A stretch of DNA of 22,282 bases from JAUIAI01 sp963976885 (GCA_963976885.1 CAXBNM010000025.1:1-22282), one strand, 5' to 3'. Numbered from the stretch's first letter, positions 1 through 8,755 are shown. Notes: generated by a model from the sequence alone, not told the origin. Numbers and translations are program-made.

Positions 1-2
1 TA

Positions 3-2015
3 ATCTCGGGTTCGGCTGCGACGAGCGGCGACACCATCACCGTTACAGTATCCGGTGGCGAAGTGTTGACGGCAACGGTAGCCGCCAATGGGACTTGGTC
101 GGTAACGCCGACCGTAGCGCTTGACGCAGGCGAAACCGAGCTGAGCATTACCGCGACCGACCCAGCGGGCAATGTGAGTGCAGCCACGACGCTGACGGTG
201 GAAGTTGACGCAACGGCACCATTGGCACCCAATGCCGTACTTGATGCCAGTGCCGATACGGGTGTTTCCGGCGACAACCTGACCAACAACACGAAGCCAA
301 TGATCTCGGGTTCGGCCGCAACGAGTGGCGACACCATTACGGTGACAGTACCTGGTGGCGAAGTGTTGACGGCAACGGTAGCTGCCAATGGCACCTGGTC
401 GGTGACGCCGACAGTGGCGCTCGACGCGGGCGAGATCGAGTTGAGCGTTACGGCGACCGACCCAGCCGGCAATGTGAGTGCCGCCACAACATTGACGATA
501 GAGGTTGATGCCGACGCACCATCGGCTCCAGCGGCCATCATTGATGCCATTGCTGATACCGGCGTTCCTGGCGACGGCATCACCAGCAACACCAAGCCAG
601 TCATTTCGGGATCTGCGGCAAGCAGTGGCGACACGATTACGGTGACAGTCCCCGGTGGTGAGGTGTTGACGACAACGGTAGCCGCTAACGGCACCTGGTC
701 GGTCACGCCGACCGTAGCGCTGGACGCCGGTGAAACCGATCTGAGTATCACTGCAACTGATGCGGCAGGTAATGTCAGCGTTGCCACCGTTTTGACCGTA
801 GATGTTGATGCAAGCGCGCCATCGGCGCCGGCCGCCGTGCTTGATGTCAGTGCTGATACGGGCGTTTCCGGCGATGGCCTCACCAATAACACGAAGCCAA
901 TGATATCGGGTTCGACTGCAACGAGCGGCGACACCATCACCGTCACGGTTTCGGGTGGTGAAGTATTGACGGCCACAGTAGCCGCTAACGGTACCTGGGC
1001 GGTGACGCCGACTATTGCGTGGGACGCTGGCGAAACGGAAATGAACATTACAGCGACGGATGCGGCTGGAAATGTCAGTGCTGCGACAACGTTGACGGTA
1101 GAAGTTGATACGACTGCATCATCGGCCCCGCTTGCTGTGCTCGATGTCAGTGCCGACACCGGTGTCACTGGTGATGGCATCACCAGCAATACGAAGCCTG
1201 TTATCTCGGGCTCGGCGGCTACCAGTGGTGACACCATTACCGTCACGGTACCGGGGGGCGAAGTGCTGACAGCAACGGTAGCCGCGAACGGCACCTGGTC
1301 GGTGACGCCAACAGTGGCGCTTGACGCTGGCGAAACTGATCTCAGCATTACTGCGACGGATCCGGCTGGCAATGTGAGCGCCGCAACGACGCTGACGGTA
1401 GAGGTTGATGCGACGGCACCATCGGCGCCGGCAGCAATCATAGACATCAGTGCGGATACCGGCGTTTCCGGCGATGGCATCACCAGCAATACCAAGCCAA
1501 TGATCTCGGGCTCGGCTGCAACGAGTGGCGACACCATTACCGTCACGGTTCCCGGCGGTGAAGTGTTGACGGCAACGGTAGCTGCCAATGGCACCTGGTC
1601 GGTGACGCCGACCGTGGCGCTTGACGCTGGCGAAACCGAGTTGAGCATTACGGCGACCGATCCGGCCGGCAATGTGAGTGCCGCAACGACGTTGACCGTA
1701 GAGATTGATTTGACCGCGCCATCAGCGCCAGGTGCTGTGCTTGATGTGAGCGCCGATACCGGCGTGCTGGGCGATGGCATTACCAACAACGCCAAACCAA
1801 CAATTTCCGGTTCAGCGGCAACCAGCGGCGACACGATTACGGTGACGGTCCCCGGTGGTGAGGTGCTCACGACAACGGTGGCCGCTAACGGCACCTGGGC
1901 GGTCACGCCGACGGTGGCTTTGGATGCCGGCGAAACTGAGTTGAGCATTACCGCGACCGATCCGGCGGGCAATGTCAGTGCGGCGACTTCGCTGACGGTA
2001 GAGCTCGACGCCACG
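3..2015 (+). repeat. Tandem 300-bp repeats coding for Ig-like domains
   Basis: The anchor GAAGTGTTGACG and its variants recur at 60, 360, 660, 960, 1260, 1560 and 1860, an exact 300-bp period with no indel over about 1.9 kb. Six complete units are visible, with partial units at both ends. Each unit codes for 100 residues around the motifs VAANGTWSVTPTVALDAGE and TATDPAGNVSAATTLTV. Copies differ mainly by single-base changes, so recombination or copy-number change between them is plausible, and short-read assembly may have misjudged the true copy number. Confidence 0.95.
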
Positions 2016-4058
2016 CAACCGCTGGTTGCCATTGACGCTGCCGCCTCGGTAATCGACTGGAACCAAACGACGACGCTGACCTTTACGTTGTCTGAGGCTT
2101 CCCTTGACTTCACGGCCGCCGATGTATCGGTGACCGGTGGCGCAATCAGCGCGTTTGCCGGTTCTGGAACGAGCTATACCGCCTTGCTGACGCCTTCGGG
2201 GAGTGCTGATCCGGTTGTTGAGGTGGGGGCCGGGGCGTTTGCCGATTCGGCCGGGCTTGGCAATACGGCAGGTAGCGTCAGTGTGGAGGTGAACGCGACC
2301 ATTGCCGATACCGGCTCGGCGCTGGAAGACGCCAACATTACCGGCAATGTGCTGGCCAACGATGTGGCGGGGCTGTCGGTCGACAGTTATGTTGTGAGTG
2401 GCAACGCTTCATCAGTTGCTGCCGGTGTCAGCGTCAGTATCGATGGTGTTGGTGTCATCACGGTCGAGGCCGACGGTGACTATTTGTTCGTGCCGGCGCT
2501 GGATTGGAGCGGCACCGTGCCGACGATTACCTACACCGCATCGGGTGGCGGCCATGCCGAAACGACCGGTGTGCTGAATCTGTCGGTCGATGCGGTACTT
2601 GATCTGCCGGTCGTGATCGCACCTGCAACCCTGTTTGTGAATTCGGCCAATTCCTTTGATCAGTTGTCGACCGATGCTCAGCTGGACGCGGCAACGATAG
2701 AAGCCTTGCTTGATGTCGATGCGGGCTGGATGGAAACGCATAATCCAGTGACGTTCCCCGTCTCGAATCCAGCTAACGTTATCGGTATCGATGGCGACAT
2801 CCGTTCCTACGACGTTACGCTGCAGGCTGGCGAATCGATCAGCTATGACTGGGCATTCCAGAGTGACGAATCAAATCTGGCGGTGCTCGATGGCAAAGAA
2901 GACGTTGCATTGCTGCATGTGCAGGCGCCGGATGGCTCAAGCTCCGACACGATCATGGCGTCGTCGGCGAGCTTTCTGAATATTCTGCCCGCCATCCCGG
3001 CGTTGCCTTTGCTGTCGTACTGGGACACGGGCACGCTCACCTACACGGCTGACGAGGCCGGTACCTACCGCATGTCGTTCGTTGTCTTCAACGGTGGTGA
3101 CGATCTGTTGGGCGCCCGCTTGAATGTCAGTGCCTGGGATTTGCCGGTCACTGCAGTCGATTTGCCGCTCTTTGCATTGGCCGACACTGATGGATCGGAA
3201 GTGTTTGTCAGTATCACGGTCAGTGATCTGCCAACCGGTGCATCGCTGAACCACGGCACTGCGGACGGCGATGGGGTCTGGACGCTTGATCAGGAGGATC
3301 TGAGCGGTTTGCAGTTGCTGTTGCCGGGCGACTATGCCGGCGGGGAGTCGATCACGGTAGCCGCGACATCTACCGAGCAAGGTTCCGGGGAGACTTCAAG
3401 CACGGTGACACAAACCATCGCCATCGAAGTCAACGCCGGACCGATTGCCGATCTCGCTGCCACCAATGGGGTCGAGACTTATGCGGGCACCACGGGTAAC
3501 GATTTCTTTGCCGCGCAAGGTGGCGACGATGTGCTCGACGGCGACGACGGGGCGGATTCGCTGCTTGGCGAGGCGGGCGCCGACATCATTGACGGCGGCG
3601 CGGGCAATGACATGCTGGCCGGTGGCAGTGGAAACGATACGCTTGATGGCGGAGCCGGTCTCGATCGCATCTACGGTGGCAGCGGCTCGGATGCAATGAC
3701 CGGTGGAGCCGGGCGGGACTTGTTCATCTGGTTGGCCGGCGGTGTCGGTGTTGCGGGCTCGCCAGACCAGGATGTCATCAATGACTTCAGCATCGGCGCC
3801 TCGGGCGACCTGCTGGTTCTCGGCGATCTGCTCGACGGGGCGGCATATGGCAACCTTGACAGCTACGTGAGTTACGCGCTTGATGGATCGGACACGATCA
3901 TCTCAGTCAGCACGACTGGCGGCTACAGTAGCGGGTATCTGGCCTCACAAACCGATCTTTCGATCGAGCTTGTCGGCGTGGATCTGGTCACTGGCGGTCT
4001 GGGCTTGAGCGGCAACATCACCAATGAGCTGATCTCAAGCGGCAATCTGTATTTGTAG
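3..4058 (+). CDS. Giant RTX adhesin, C-terminal part (5' end outside window)
   Basis: The reading frame is open from the first bases, so the GTG at 63 is only an internal Val codon and the protein is much longer than the 1350 residues visible. Order of domains: tandem 100-residue Ig-like domains (nt 3-2015) with Asp-rich DTGxxGDxxT linkers of the kind that bind calcium in BapA/SiiE-type adhesins; a further bacterial Ig-like domain (about 2020-2300); a cadherin/VCBS-like domain with an EDxxxxGNVLANDV motif (about 2300-2600); a domain I do not recognise (2600-3160); an adhesin repeat with a DGSE...LPxGA pattern (3160-3440); GGxGxD nonapeptide RTX repeats (about 3480-3720); and a C-terminal type I secretion target region (3720-4058). 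Such proteins are exported by a TolC-dependent ABC system and act in surface attachment or biofilm formation. The secretion genes are not in the window. Family assignment is firm; the ligand is unknown. Confidence 0.93.
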   Translation: MSGSAATSGDTITVTVSGGEVLTATVAANGTWSVTPTVALDAGETELSITATDPAGNVSAATTLTVEVDATAPLAPNAVLDASADTGVSGDNLTNNTKPMISGSAATSGDTITVTVPGGEVLTATVAANGTWSVTPTVALDAGEIELSVTATDPAGNVSAATTLTIEVDADAPSAPAAIIDAIADTGVPGDGITSNTKPVISGSAASSGDTITVTVPGGEVLTTTVAANGTWSVTPTVALDAGETDLSITATDAAGNVSVATVLTVDVDASAPSAPAAVLDVSADTGVSGDGLTNNTKPMISGSTATSGDTITVTVSGGEVLTATVAANGTWAVTPTIAWDAGETEMNITATDAAGNVSAATTLTVEVDTTASSAPLAVLDVSADTGVTGDGITSNTKPVISGSAATSGDTITVTVPGGEVLTATVAANGTWSVTPTVALDAGETDLSITATDPAGNVSAATTLTVEVDATAPSAPAAIIDISADTGVSGDGITSNTKPMISGSAATSGDTITVTVPGGEVLTATVAANGTWSVTPTVALDAGETELSITATDPAGNVSAATTLTVEIDLTAPSAPGAVLDVSADTGVLGDGITNNAKPTISGSAATSGDTITVTVPGGEVLTTTVAANGTWAVTPTVALDAGETELSITATDPAGNVSAATSLTVELDATQPLVAIDAAASVIDWNQTTTLTFTLSEASLDFTAADVSVTGGAISAFAGSGTSYTALLTPSGSADPVVEVGAGAFADSAGLGNTAGSVSVEVNATIADTGSALEDANITGNVLANDVAGLSVDSYVVSGNASSVAAGVSVSIDGVGVITVEADGDYLFVPALDWSGTVPTITYTASGGGHAETTGVLNLSVDAVLDLPVVIAPATLFVNSANSFDQLSTDAQLDAATIEALLDVDAGWMETHNPVTFPVSNPANVIGIDGDIRSYDVTLQAGESISYDWAFQSDESNLAVLDGKEDVALLHVQAPDGSSSDTIMASSASFLNILPAIPALPLLSYWDTGTLTYTADEAGTYRMSFVVFNGGDDLLGARLNVSAWDLPVTAVDLPLFALADTDGSEVFVSITVSDLPTGASLNHGTADGDGVWTLDQEDLSGLQLLLPGDYAGGESITVAATSTEQGSGETSSTVTQTIAIEVNAGPIADLAATNGVETYAGTTGNDFFAAQGGDDVLDGDDGADSLLGEAGADIIDGGAGNDMLAGGSGNDTLDGGAGLDRIYGGSGSDAMTGGAGRDLFIWLAGGVGVAGSPDQDVINDFSIGASGDLLVLGDLLDGAAYGNLDSYVSYALDGSDTIISVSTTGGYSSGYLASQTDLSIELVGVDLVTGGLGLSGNITNELISSGNLYL

Positions 4059-4074
4059 ATTGGTGAGCTTGGCG

Positions 4075-4120
4075 GCAATCCGTAGGCAGCCCGGGCTCAG
4101 TTCCGGGCGCTACGGATTGC
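4075..4120. terminator. Long hairpin between convergent genes (probable bidirectional terminator)
   Basis: The arms GCAATCCGTAG (4075-4085) and CTACGGATTGC (4110-4120) are perfectly complementary over 11 bp. They enclose a second stem, GCCCGG (4089-4094) with CCGGGC (4103-4108). It lies between the stop of the RTX adhesin and the stop of the TRAP protein, which converge. Neither flank has a T-run, so a role in termination is inferred from position and stem strength only. Confidence 0.55.
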
Positions 4121-4125
4121 GTTGC

Positions 4126-5223
4126 TTACCGACTGCCCGAATAGTCTTCCCAGGCTTTCTGAGTGGCGGCAAAGGCTTTGTAGGATTCCCACGCCTTCTT
4201 GAACTCTTCGCTGTTTGCAGAAAGGTCGGTAGCCGTCTTTTCCCAGCTTTTGCGGAACGCTGCCAGGATGTCATCAGACCAGCGCAGCGGTTTGAGCCCT
4301 TTTTCGATCAGCTCGTTGAGCACTTTGCCTTGCTGCGCCTGTGCCTCGGTCAGCTGGCGCAAAGTGATGATGTCGCACGCGCCCTGAATGATGGCGCGAT
4401 GTTGCCGTGACAACGCCGCCCATTTCTTTTTGGAGATCAGCAACTCGTTGAGGGTGCTTGGTTGATGCCAGGCCGGGAAGTAGAGGTTCTTGGCGAACTC
4501 TTCAACGCCTTGCTTTTCGTTCAGCGCCGGGGTGTTGAACATGGCGGCATCGATGATGTTGGTTTCGAAGGCGCGACGCAGTTCATCGTTGCTGACAACC
4601 TGCGGTTCGGCGCCCATGTTGCGCAAGACCTGCGAGGCCAGACCGGTGGCGCGAATTTTGAGGCCTTTGAAGTCGGCCGGCGTGGTCAATTCATTGCGGA
4701 ACCAGCCCGTGCTGCCAGCCGGGCTCATGCCGCAAGGCAGTACTTCGACGTTGTACTTCATGTGCAATTGCTTGAACAAGGTTTCGCCGCCGCCATACTT
4801 GAGCCAGGCCAGTTGGGCCTCGGGGCCGCGGCTGAACGGGATTGAAGCAAACAGCCAGAACGCGCTGTCTTTACTCGCCCATTCGCTGGCCGTTGTCCAT
4901 GCAGCGTCAAGCGTGCTGGTGCCGACTGCGCTCAGGTATTGCTGAGTGGGGACGATTTCACCGGGCTCGTGGAGCTTGGCTTTCAGTGAACTGCCGGCCA
5001 TCGAGTTGATCAGTTCGACCAGTTGCGTCTGGGCCGGGCCGACGATGGGCTGAGTGCTGGGAAAGCTGCTGGCGATATCGAGCGTCGACGGTTCGTCAGA
5101 CTTGGCGGCATCGGCGCCTTGCGCCTGCGCGACAGGAGCGGCCAGGCCCAGCGCTGCGACCAGCATCAGGTTACCTATGGTTGGCCTAACGGCCCTGCGG
5201 TATGAACGCTCAGTCGAACGCAA
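4126..5223 (-). CDS. TRAP transporter solute-binding protein, TakP/DctP type
   Basis: A 365-residue periplasmic binding protein for a tripartite ATP-independent (TRAP) transporter. I start it at the TTG at 5223: it has AGAGAGGA just upstream and gives an n-region with several Arg, a hydrophobic core and an AQA cleavage site near residue 34. The open frame runs 44 codons further upstream but that part does not resemble a signal peptide. Family marks include WLKYGGG (140-146), GWFR (173-176) and ADFKGLKIR, whose Arg191 should be the Arg that grips the ligand carboxylate. These resemble the TakP/FcbT1 branch (alpha-keto acids, chloroaromatic acids) more than the sialic acid branch. No DctQ or DctM membrane subunit is adjacent, so its permease must lie elsewhere. 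A catabolic aminotransferase and an aldolase-like gene lie upstream on the same strand. Ligand unknown. Confidence 0.88.
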   Translation of the reverse strand: MRSTERSYRRAVRPTIGNLMLVAALGLAAPVAQAQGADAAKSDEPSTLDIASSFPSTQPIVGPAQTQLVELINSMAGSSLKAKLHEPGEIVPTQQYLSAVGTSTLDAAWTTASEWASKDSAFWLFASIPFSRGPEAQLAWLKYGGGETLFKQLHMKYNVEVLPCGMSPAGSTGWFRNELTTPADFKGLKIRATGLASQVLRNMGAEPQVVSNDELRRAFETNIIDAAMFNTPALNEKQGVEEFAKNLYFPAWHQPSTLNELLISKKKWAALSRQHRAIIQGACDIITLRQLTEAQAQQGKVLNELIEKGLKPLRWSDDILAAFRKSWEKTATDLSANSEEFKKAWESYKAFAATQKAWEDYSGSR

Positions 5224-5394
5224 CTTATCCTCTCTACACAATCTGAAGCCAACGCAGACCAGCAGGCGGGTTGCTGGTGTCTCAACCGGCCCGGTGGCTA
5301 TTACTGATAAACGCGGAAACCCTGAAATGGACGACGCTGATGCCGTCCGGTCCAAGGTATCACATCAGCGCGATGTTTTTGCGGACTGTTGATG

Positions 5395-5418
5395 AGCCGG
5401 CGCGCGCACGCGCCGGCT
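5395..5418 (-). terminator. GC-rich hairpin behind the aminotransferase gene
   Basis: The arms AGCCGGCGCG (5395-5404) and CGCGCCGGCT (5409-5418) form a perfect 10-bp stem around the loop CGCA. It begins 10 nt past the stop codon of the class III aminotransferase and precedes the TRAP gene on the same strand. There is no T-run, so it may protect the mRNA 3' end or act as an inefficient terminator. Confidence 0.5.
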
Positions 5419-5427
5419 GGGCAGGCC

Positions 5428-6762
5428 TCAGGCGACGGTGTCCAGGGCCTTGCCTACCGTGGCGAACATCTGCTCGATGTGCTCGGGCTCGGCAATCAGC
5501 GGCGGGCTGAAGCCGATGGCATCGCCGACCGGGCGGACGAATACGCCGTTGCGCCAGCAATAGTCGAACACTTCGAGCGCTCGGACCGATTTCTGACCAT
5601 CACGCTGGCTCATTTCGACCGCACCGACGAAGCCCAGATTGCGGCAATCGACGACGTTCGGCTTGTCGGCCAGCGCGTGCAAGCCGTCTTCAAAGGCCTG
5701 GCCTGCCGGACCGGATGCCTTGTTGAGCAGATCGCCTTGCTCGTAGACATCGAGCGTGGCCAGCGCCGCGGCACAGGCGAGCGGGTGGCCGGAGTAGGTA
5801 TAGCCATGGAAGAACTCGACGCCGGGGGCATCGGTGTTCATGAAGGTGTTGTAGATCTCGTCCGAGACCAGCACGCCGCCCAGTGGCACGGTGCCCGAGG
5901 TCACGCCTTTGGCGAATGTCATCAAATCGGGGGTTACACCGAAAAGGTCAGCGGCAAACGGTTTGCCGAGCCGGCCGAAGCCGGTGATGACTTCATCAAA
6001 AATCAGCAGGATTCCGTGCTTGGTGCAAATGTCGCGCAGCCGTTGCAGGTAGCCCGCGGGCGGAACCAGCACGCCACCGGCGCCGGACACCGGCTCGACG
6101 ATAACGGCGGCGATGTTGTCCGCGCCGTGAATGGGGATCAGGCGGTTTTCGAGCTCATCGGCCAGCTCGGCACCCTCGCTGGCGCAGCCTCTGACAAAGG
6201 CCCGGTTCTTCAGGTCCTGGGTGTGGGCGAGGTGATCGGCCGCCAGCGTGATGGCGTGGCCGTAGGCTTGACGATTGGTCGTCATGCCCGAGACCGCGAT
6301 ACCGCCGAGGTTGACGCCGTGGTAGGCCCGTTCGCGGCCGATGAAGCGGTTGCGCGTGCCTTCACGCTTGAGCCGGTGGTAGCCCAGCGCCATCTTGAGC
6401 GCGGTATCGACCGATTCGGAACCTGAGTTCGTGAAGAACACATGATTGAGCCCTTCGGGAGCCAGCGAGGTCAGCCGGCGGGCCAGTTCGAAGGGCAGCG
6501 GGTGCGACATTGAAAACGATGAGGCGTAATCGAGTTCGCCGGCTTGCCTGGCGATGGCCTCGACGATGTGCGGATTGCAGTGGCCGGCATTCACGCACCA
6601 GAGGGTGGACATCGCGTCCATGATTTCATGGCCGTCAGCATCACGGTAGAACATGCCTTTTGCCGAGGTCACCATGCGCGGCTTTTGCTTGAAGCTACGG
6701 TTGTCGGTAAATGGCATCCAGAAAGGGTCGAGCTGAGCTGTTTCTGATTTCGGGTTGGTCAT
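5428..6762 (-). CDS. Class III aminotransferase, omega-amino acid:pyruvate type
   Basis: A 444-residue fold-type I PLP enzyme that should move the terminal amino group of an omega-amino acid or amine (for example beta-alanine) to pyruvate or another keto acid in the cytoplasm. Visible marks: substrate-pocket region STLWCVNAGH near residue 52, the phosphate-binding loop NSGSESVD (112-119), the Asp of LIFDEVITGFGR (Asp256, bonds the pyridine nitrogen) and the Schiff-base Lys285 in MTFAKGVTSG. Length and spacing match the beta-alanine:pyruvate aminotransferase group, though the true amino donor cannot be read from sequence. The ATG at 6762 follows the RraA-like gene by 49 nt on the same strand, so both are probably co-transcribed; a hairpin follows the stop. 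Confidence 0.92.
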   Translation of the reverse strand: MTNPKSETAQLDPFWMPFTDNRSFKQKPRMVTSAKGMFYRDADGHEIMDAMSTLWCVNAGHCNPHIVEAIARQAGELDYASSFSMSHPLPFELARRLTSLAPEGLNHVFFTNSGSESVDTALKMALGYHRLKREGTRNRFIGRERAYHGVNLGGIAVSGMTTNRQAYGHAITLAADHLAHTQDLKNRAFVRGCASEGAELADELENRLIPIHGADNIAAVIVEPVSGAGGVLVPPAGYLQRLRDICTKHGILLIFDEVITGFGRLGKPFAADLFGVTPDLMTFAKGVTSGTVPLGGVLVSDEIYNTFMNTDAPGVEFFHGYTYSGHPLACAAALATLDVYEQGDLLNKASGPAGQAFEDGLHALADKPNVVDCRNLGFVGAVEMSQRDGQKSVRALEVFDYCWRNGVFVRPVGDAIGFSPPLIAEPEHIEQMFATVGKALDTVA

Positions 6763-6811
6763 GACGGGTTCCGTTCAGGGGGATGGGGTCTGAGGGGGAG
6801 GGTGACGCGAA

Positions 6812-7471
6812 TCAAGTGTTGATGGGTAAGCTGGTCAGGCCGTCGCGCACGCGCGCATCGAGGACTGACTCGGCCGCCAGCACTTCGGCCAGTTGCCGTG
6901 CGGTCGTTTCGATTTGCGCTTGCGGCACGACCACCACGCCGTCTTCATCGGCGACGATCAGATCGCCGGTGGCAATGCTCAGGCCGCCCAGTACGACCGG
7001 GGCGCCAACAATGCCCGGGCCGCTCTTGTGCGGCGAATTGGGGCTGACGCCCACGGCAAAACAAGGCAGGCCGACCTGGCGGATGCCGCGCGTGTCGCGC
7101 ACGCTGCCGTCGGTGACAAAGCCCAGCGCGCCGCTGTTTTTGGCCATGCCCAGCACCAGATCGCCAATGATGGCGCATTCGAGATGGCCGTGGGCGCTGG
7201 CGATGATGATGTCGCCGGCTTGCACGTGTTCGAGGGCGGCCAGCACGGCCAGGTTGTCGGCCGGCCCCGCATCGCAGGTCAGTGCAATGCCGCACAGCGC
7301 GCTCTGGTCGGCAAACATGGGTTTGATGGTGTGGTGCAGCGCCCCGGCGCCGCCCATGGCATCGACCACAAAGCCGGTCTGCACGCCCTGAAAGGCGGCG
7401 ATGGCATCGGCAGTGGGCCGCGTGTTGGCCGCTGGCAGCTTGATTTGGATTTTGGGGGCTTCGTTGATCAT
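6812..7471 (-). CDS. RraA-family protein (4-carboxy-4-hydroxy-2-oxoadipate aldolase-like)
   Basis: A 219-residue protein of the RraA/HMG-CHA aldolase fold. The start at 7471 is chosen because CAGGAGAG lies just upstream; an ATG nine codons earlier lacks this. The central signature GDLVLG (103-108) followed by VTDGSVRDTRG (119-129) has the Arg125-Asp126 pair and Asp121 used by class II pyruvate aldolases for metal and pyruvate binding, and VADEDGVVVVP (173-183) is typical of the C-terminal part. Members are pyruvate-releasing aldolases, oxaloacetate decarboxylases or, in enterobacteria, inhibitors of RNase E. The location next to a catabolic aminotransferase favours an enzyme. It is often mislabelled as a menaquinone methyltransferase, which the sequence does not support. 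Confidence 0.88.
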   Translation of the reverse strand: MINEAPKIQIKLPAANTRPTADAIAAFQGVQTGFVVDAMGGAGALHHTIKPMFADQSALCGIALTCDAGPADNLAVLAALEHVQAGDIIIASAHGHLECAIIGDLVLGMAKNSGALGFVTDGSVRDTRGIRQVGLPCFAVGVSPNSPHKSGPGIVGAPVVLGGLSIATGDLIVADEDGVVVVPQAQIETTARQLAEVLAAESVLDARVRDGLTSLPINT

Positions 7472-7627
7472 CTCGCTCTCCTGGCAGGGGGTGGGCATGG
7501 AGTGTTGCTTGCGAGGAGGCTCTTCATGGAGCCGGTATCGTCAACGAGATGTTTGCAATTTCGTGACTGACACCCTGGTGCAACCTTCTTTGGGCATCCG
7601 CCGGAACCGGAGGCGGGTTTGCAAAGT

Positions 7628-7663
7628 TGCATGCTCTGATGCTGCATGCATTGGTGTTGCATG
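7628..7663. repeat. Three TGCATG palindromes on a 15-bp period
   Basis: TGCATG occurs at 7628-7633, 7643-7648 and 7658-7663, exactly 15 bp apart. The first two 15-bp units agree at 11 of 15 positions. The array lies between the RraA-like start (7471) and the 3' end of tRNA-Pro (7692). This is the region from which the RraA-aminotransferase transcript would start, so an operator is possible but unproven. Confidence 0.6.
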
Positions 7664-7691
7664 ACTCTATTCAGACGGCGGATTCAATGAA

Positions 7692-7768
7692 TGGTCGGGG
7701 TGAGAGGATTCGAACCTCCGGCCTCTACGTCCCGAACGTAGCGCTCTACCAGGCTAAGCTACACCCCG
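7692..7768 (-). tRNA. tRNA-Pro, anticodon CGG
   Basis: Read on the minus strand, the acceptor arm CGGGGTG (7768-7762) pairs with CACCCCG. The D arm contains TAGCTTAGCCTGGTAGAGC. The anticodon stem CTACG/CGTAG holds the loop TTCGGGA, giving anticodon CGG with the G37 usual for tRNA-Pro. The T arm has GGTTCGAATCC, and the 3' CCA is encoded (TGG at 7692-7694 on the plus strand). Length 77 nt with no missing element. Its 5' end is 3 nt after the ispB stop codon, so it is probably processed from the ispB transcript. Confidence 0.97.
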
Positions 7769-7771
7769 ACT

Positions 7772-8755
7772 TCAGCGATCTCTGTCCACTGAATAGGACG
7801 CGAAGTATAGCAGGGCCTCGCGATACGCAGAAGTGCTTCCTTGCGGAACAAGAATTTCTACCTGCTTGTGTGCCATTTCTGCCTCATTAACGGCTTGTGC
7901 TCGGGCGTAGTCGAGAGCGCCGGTGCGGACGATGGCAGCCATGACGGCAGGAAAGTTGTCGGCCGAGCCTTCGGCAATGGCCTGCCGTACCAGGTCGCGC
8001 TCGGTGCCCGTCCCTTCGGCCATTACATAGATGAGCGGCAGCGTAGGTTTGCCCTCGCGCAGGTCGTCGCCGACACTTTTACCGATGTCCTGCTGGTCGC
8101 CCGAATAATCGAGGACATCGTCGATGATCTGGAAAGCGGTGCCCAGATGGCGCCCGTACGCGGCGGCCGCCTCTTCGCAGGCCGGCGGGGCGTCACACAA
8201 AATGGCACCGAGTCGGGCTGAGGCCTCGAACAGTTTGGCTGTTTTGTATTGGATGACCTGCATGTAGCGGGCCTGATCGACGTCGGGGTCGTTGCAGTTG
8301 ATGAGCTGCAAGACCTCACCCTCGGCAATGATGTTGGTGGCGTCGGCCAGCACTTTCATCACGCGCATGCGGTCAGTGGCCACCATCATCTGAAATGCGC
8401 GTGAGTACAGAAAATCGCCGACCAGCACTGAGGCGGCATTGCCGAAGCGGGCATTGGCGGTGTCGCGCCCGCGCCGTAGCGCGGATTCATCGACCACATC
8501 GTCGTGCAGCAAAGTGGCGGTGTGAATGAATTCGATGACTGCGGCGAGCTGGAAGTGATTGTGTTCGCCACGATAGCCAAGTGCTCGGGCCAGCAGCAGC
8601 AGCAGCACTGGCCGCATTCTTTTGCCACCAGAGCCGACGATGTAATCAGCGACGGTATTGACCAGCGCCACTTCGGAGCGGAGTTGGTTGCGGATTACCT
8701 GATCGACCTCGGCAAGATCGGACGCGAGGACGGGAAAGAGTTCGGCGGGTTTCAT
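7772..8755 (-). CDS. ispB: Octaprenyl/polyprenyl diphosphate synthase
   Basis: A 327-residue trans-prenyltransferase that extends farnesyl diphosphate with isopentenyl units to make the side chain of ubiquinone or menaquinone. The first Asp-rich motif is DDVVD (85-89) and the second DDVLD (212-216), both coordinating Mg-diphosphate; GGKRMRP (43-49) binds isopentenyl diphosphate. Small residues (Ala80, Thr81) just before the first motif fit a long-chain product. Length is normal for IspB. It is divergent from rplU, the usual order in Beta- and Gammaproteobacteria, and its stop codon lies 3 nt from tRNA-Pro. The ATG at 8755 has no strong ribosome site, but the N-terminus aligns with the family as I know it. 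Exact chain length is inferred. Confidence 0.94.
   Translation of the reverse strand: MKPAELFPVLASDLAEVDQVIRNQLRSEVALVNTVADYIVGSGGKRMRPVLLLLLARALGYRGEHNHFQLAAVIEFIHTATLLHDDVVDESALRRGRDTANARFGNAASVLVGDFLYSRAFQMMVATDRMRVMKVLADATNIIAEGEVLQLINCNDPDVDQARYMQVIQYKTAKLFEASARLGAILCDAPPACEEAAAAYGRHLGTAFQIIDDVLDYSGDQQDIGKSVGDDLREGKPTLPLIYVMAEGTGTERDLVRQAIAEGSADNFPAVMAAIVRTGALDYARAQAVNEAEMAHKQVEILVPQGSTSAYREALLYFASYSVDRDR

Noticed and set aside
3..2015. Possible CRISPR-like or mobile repeat array
   Set aside because: The 300-bp repeats are in one open frame, have no spacers, and code for Ig-like domains of an adhesin.
5389..6426. 345-codon open frame on the plus strand
   Set aside because: Antisense to the class III aminotransferase; no domain is recognised.
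7627..7890. Small plus-strand frame starting MHALMLHALVLHD
   Set aside because: The peptide repeat is a by-product of the 15-bp TGCATG repeat, and the frame runs through tRNA-Pro and the end of ispB in antisense.
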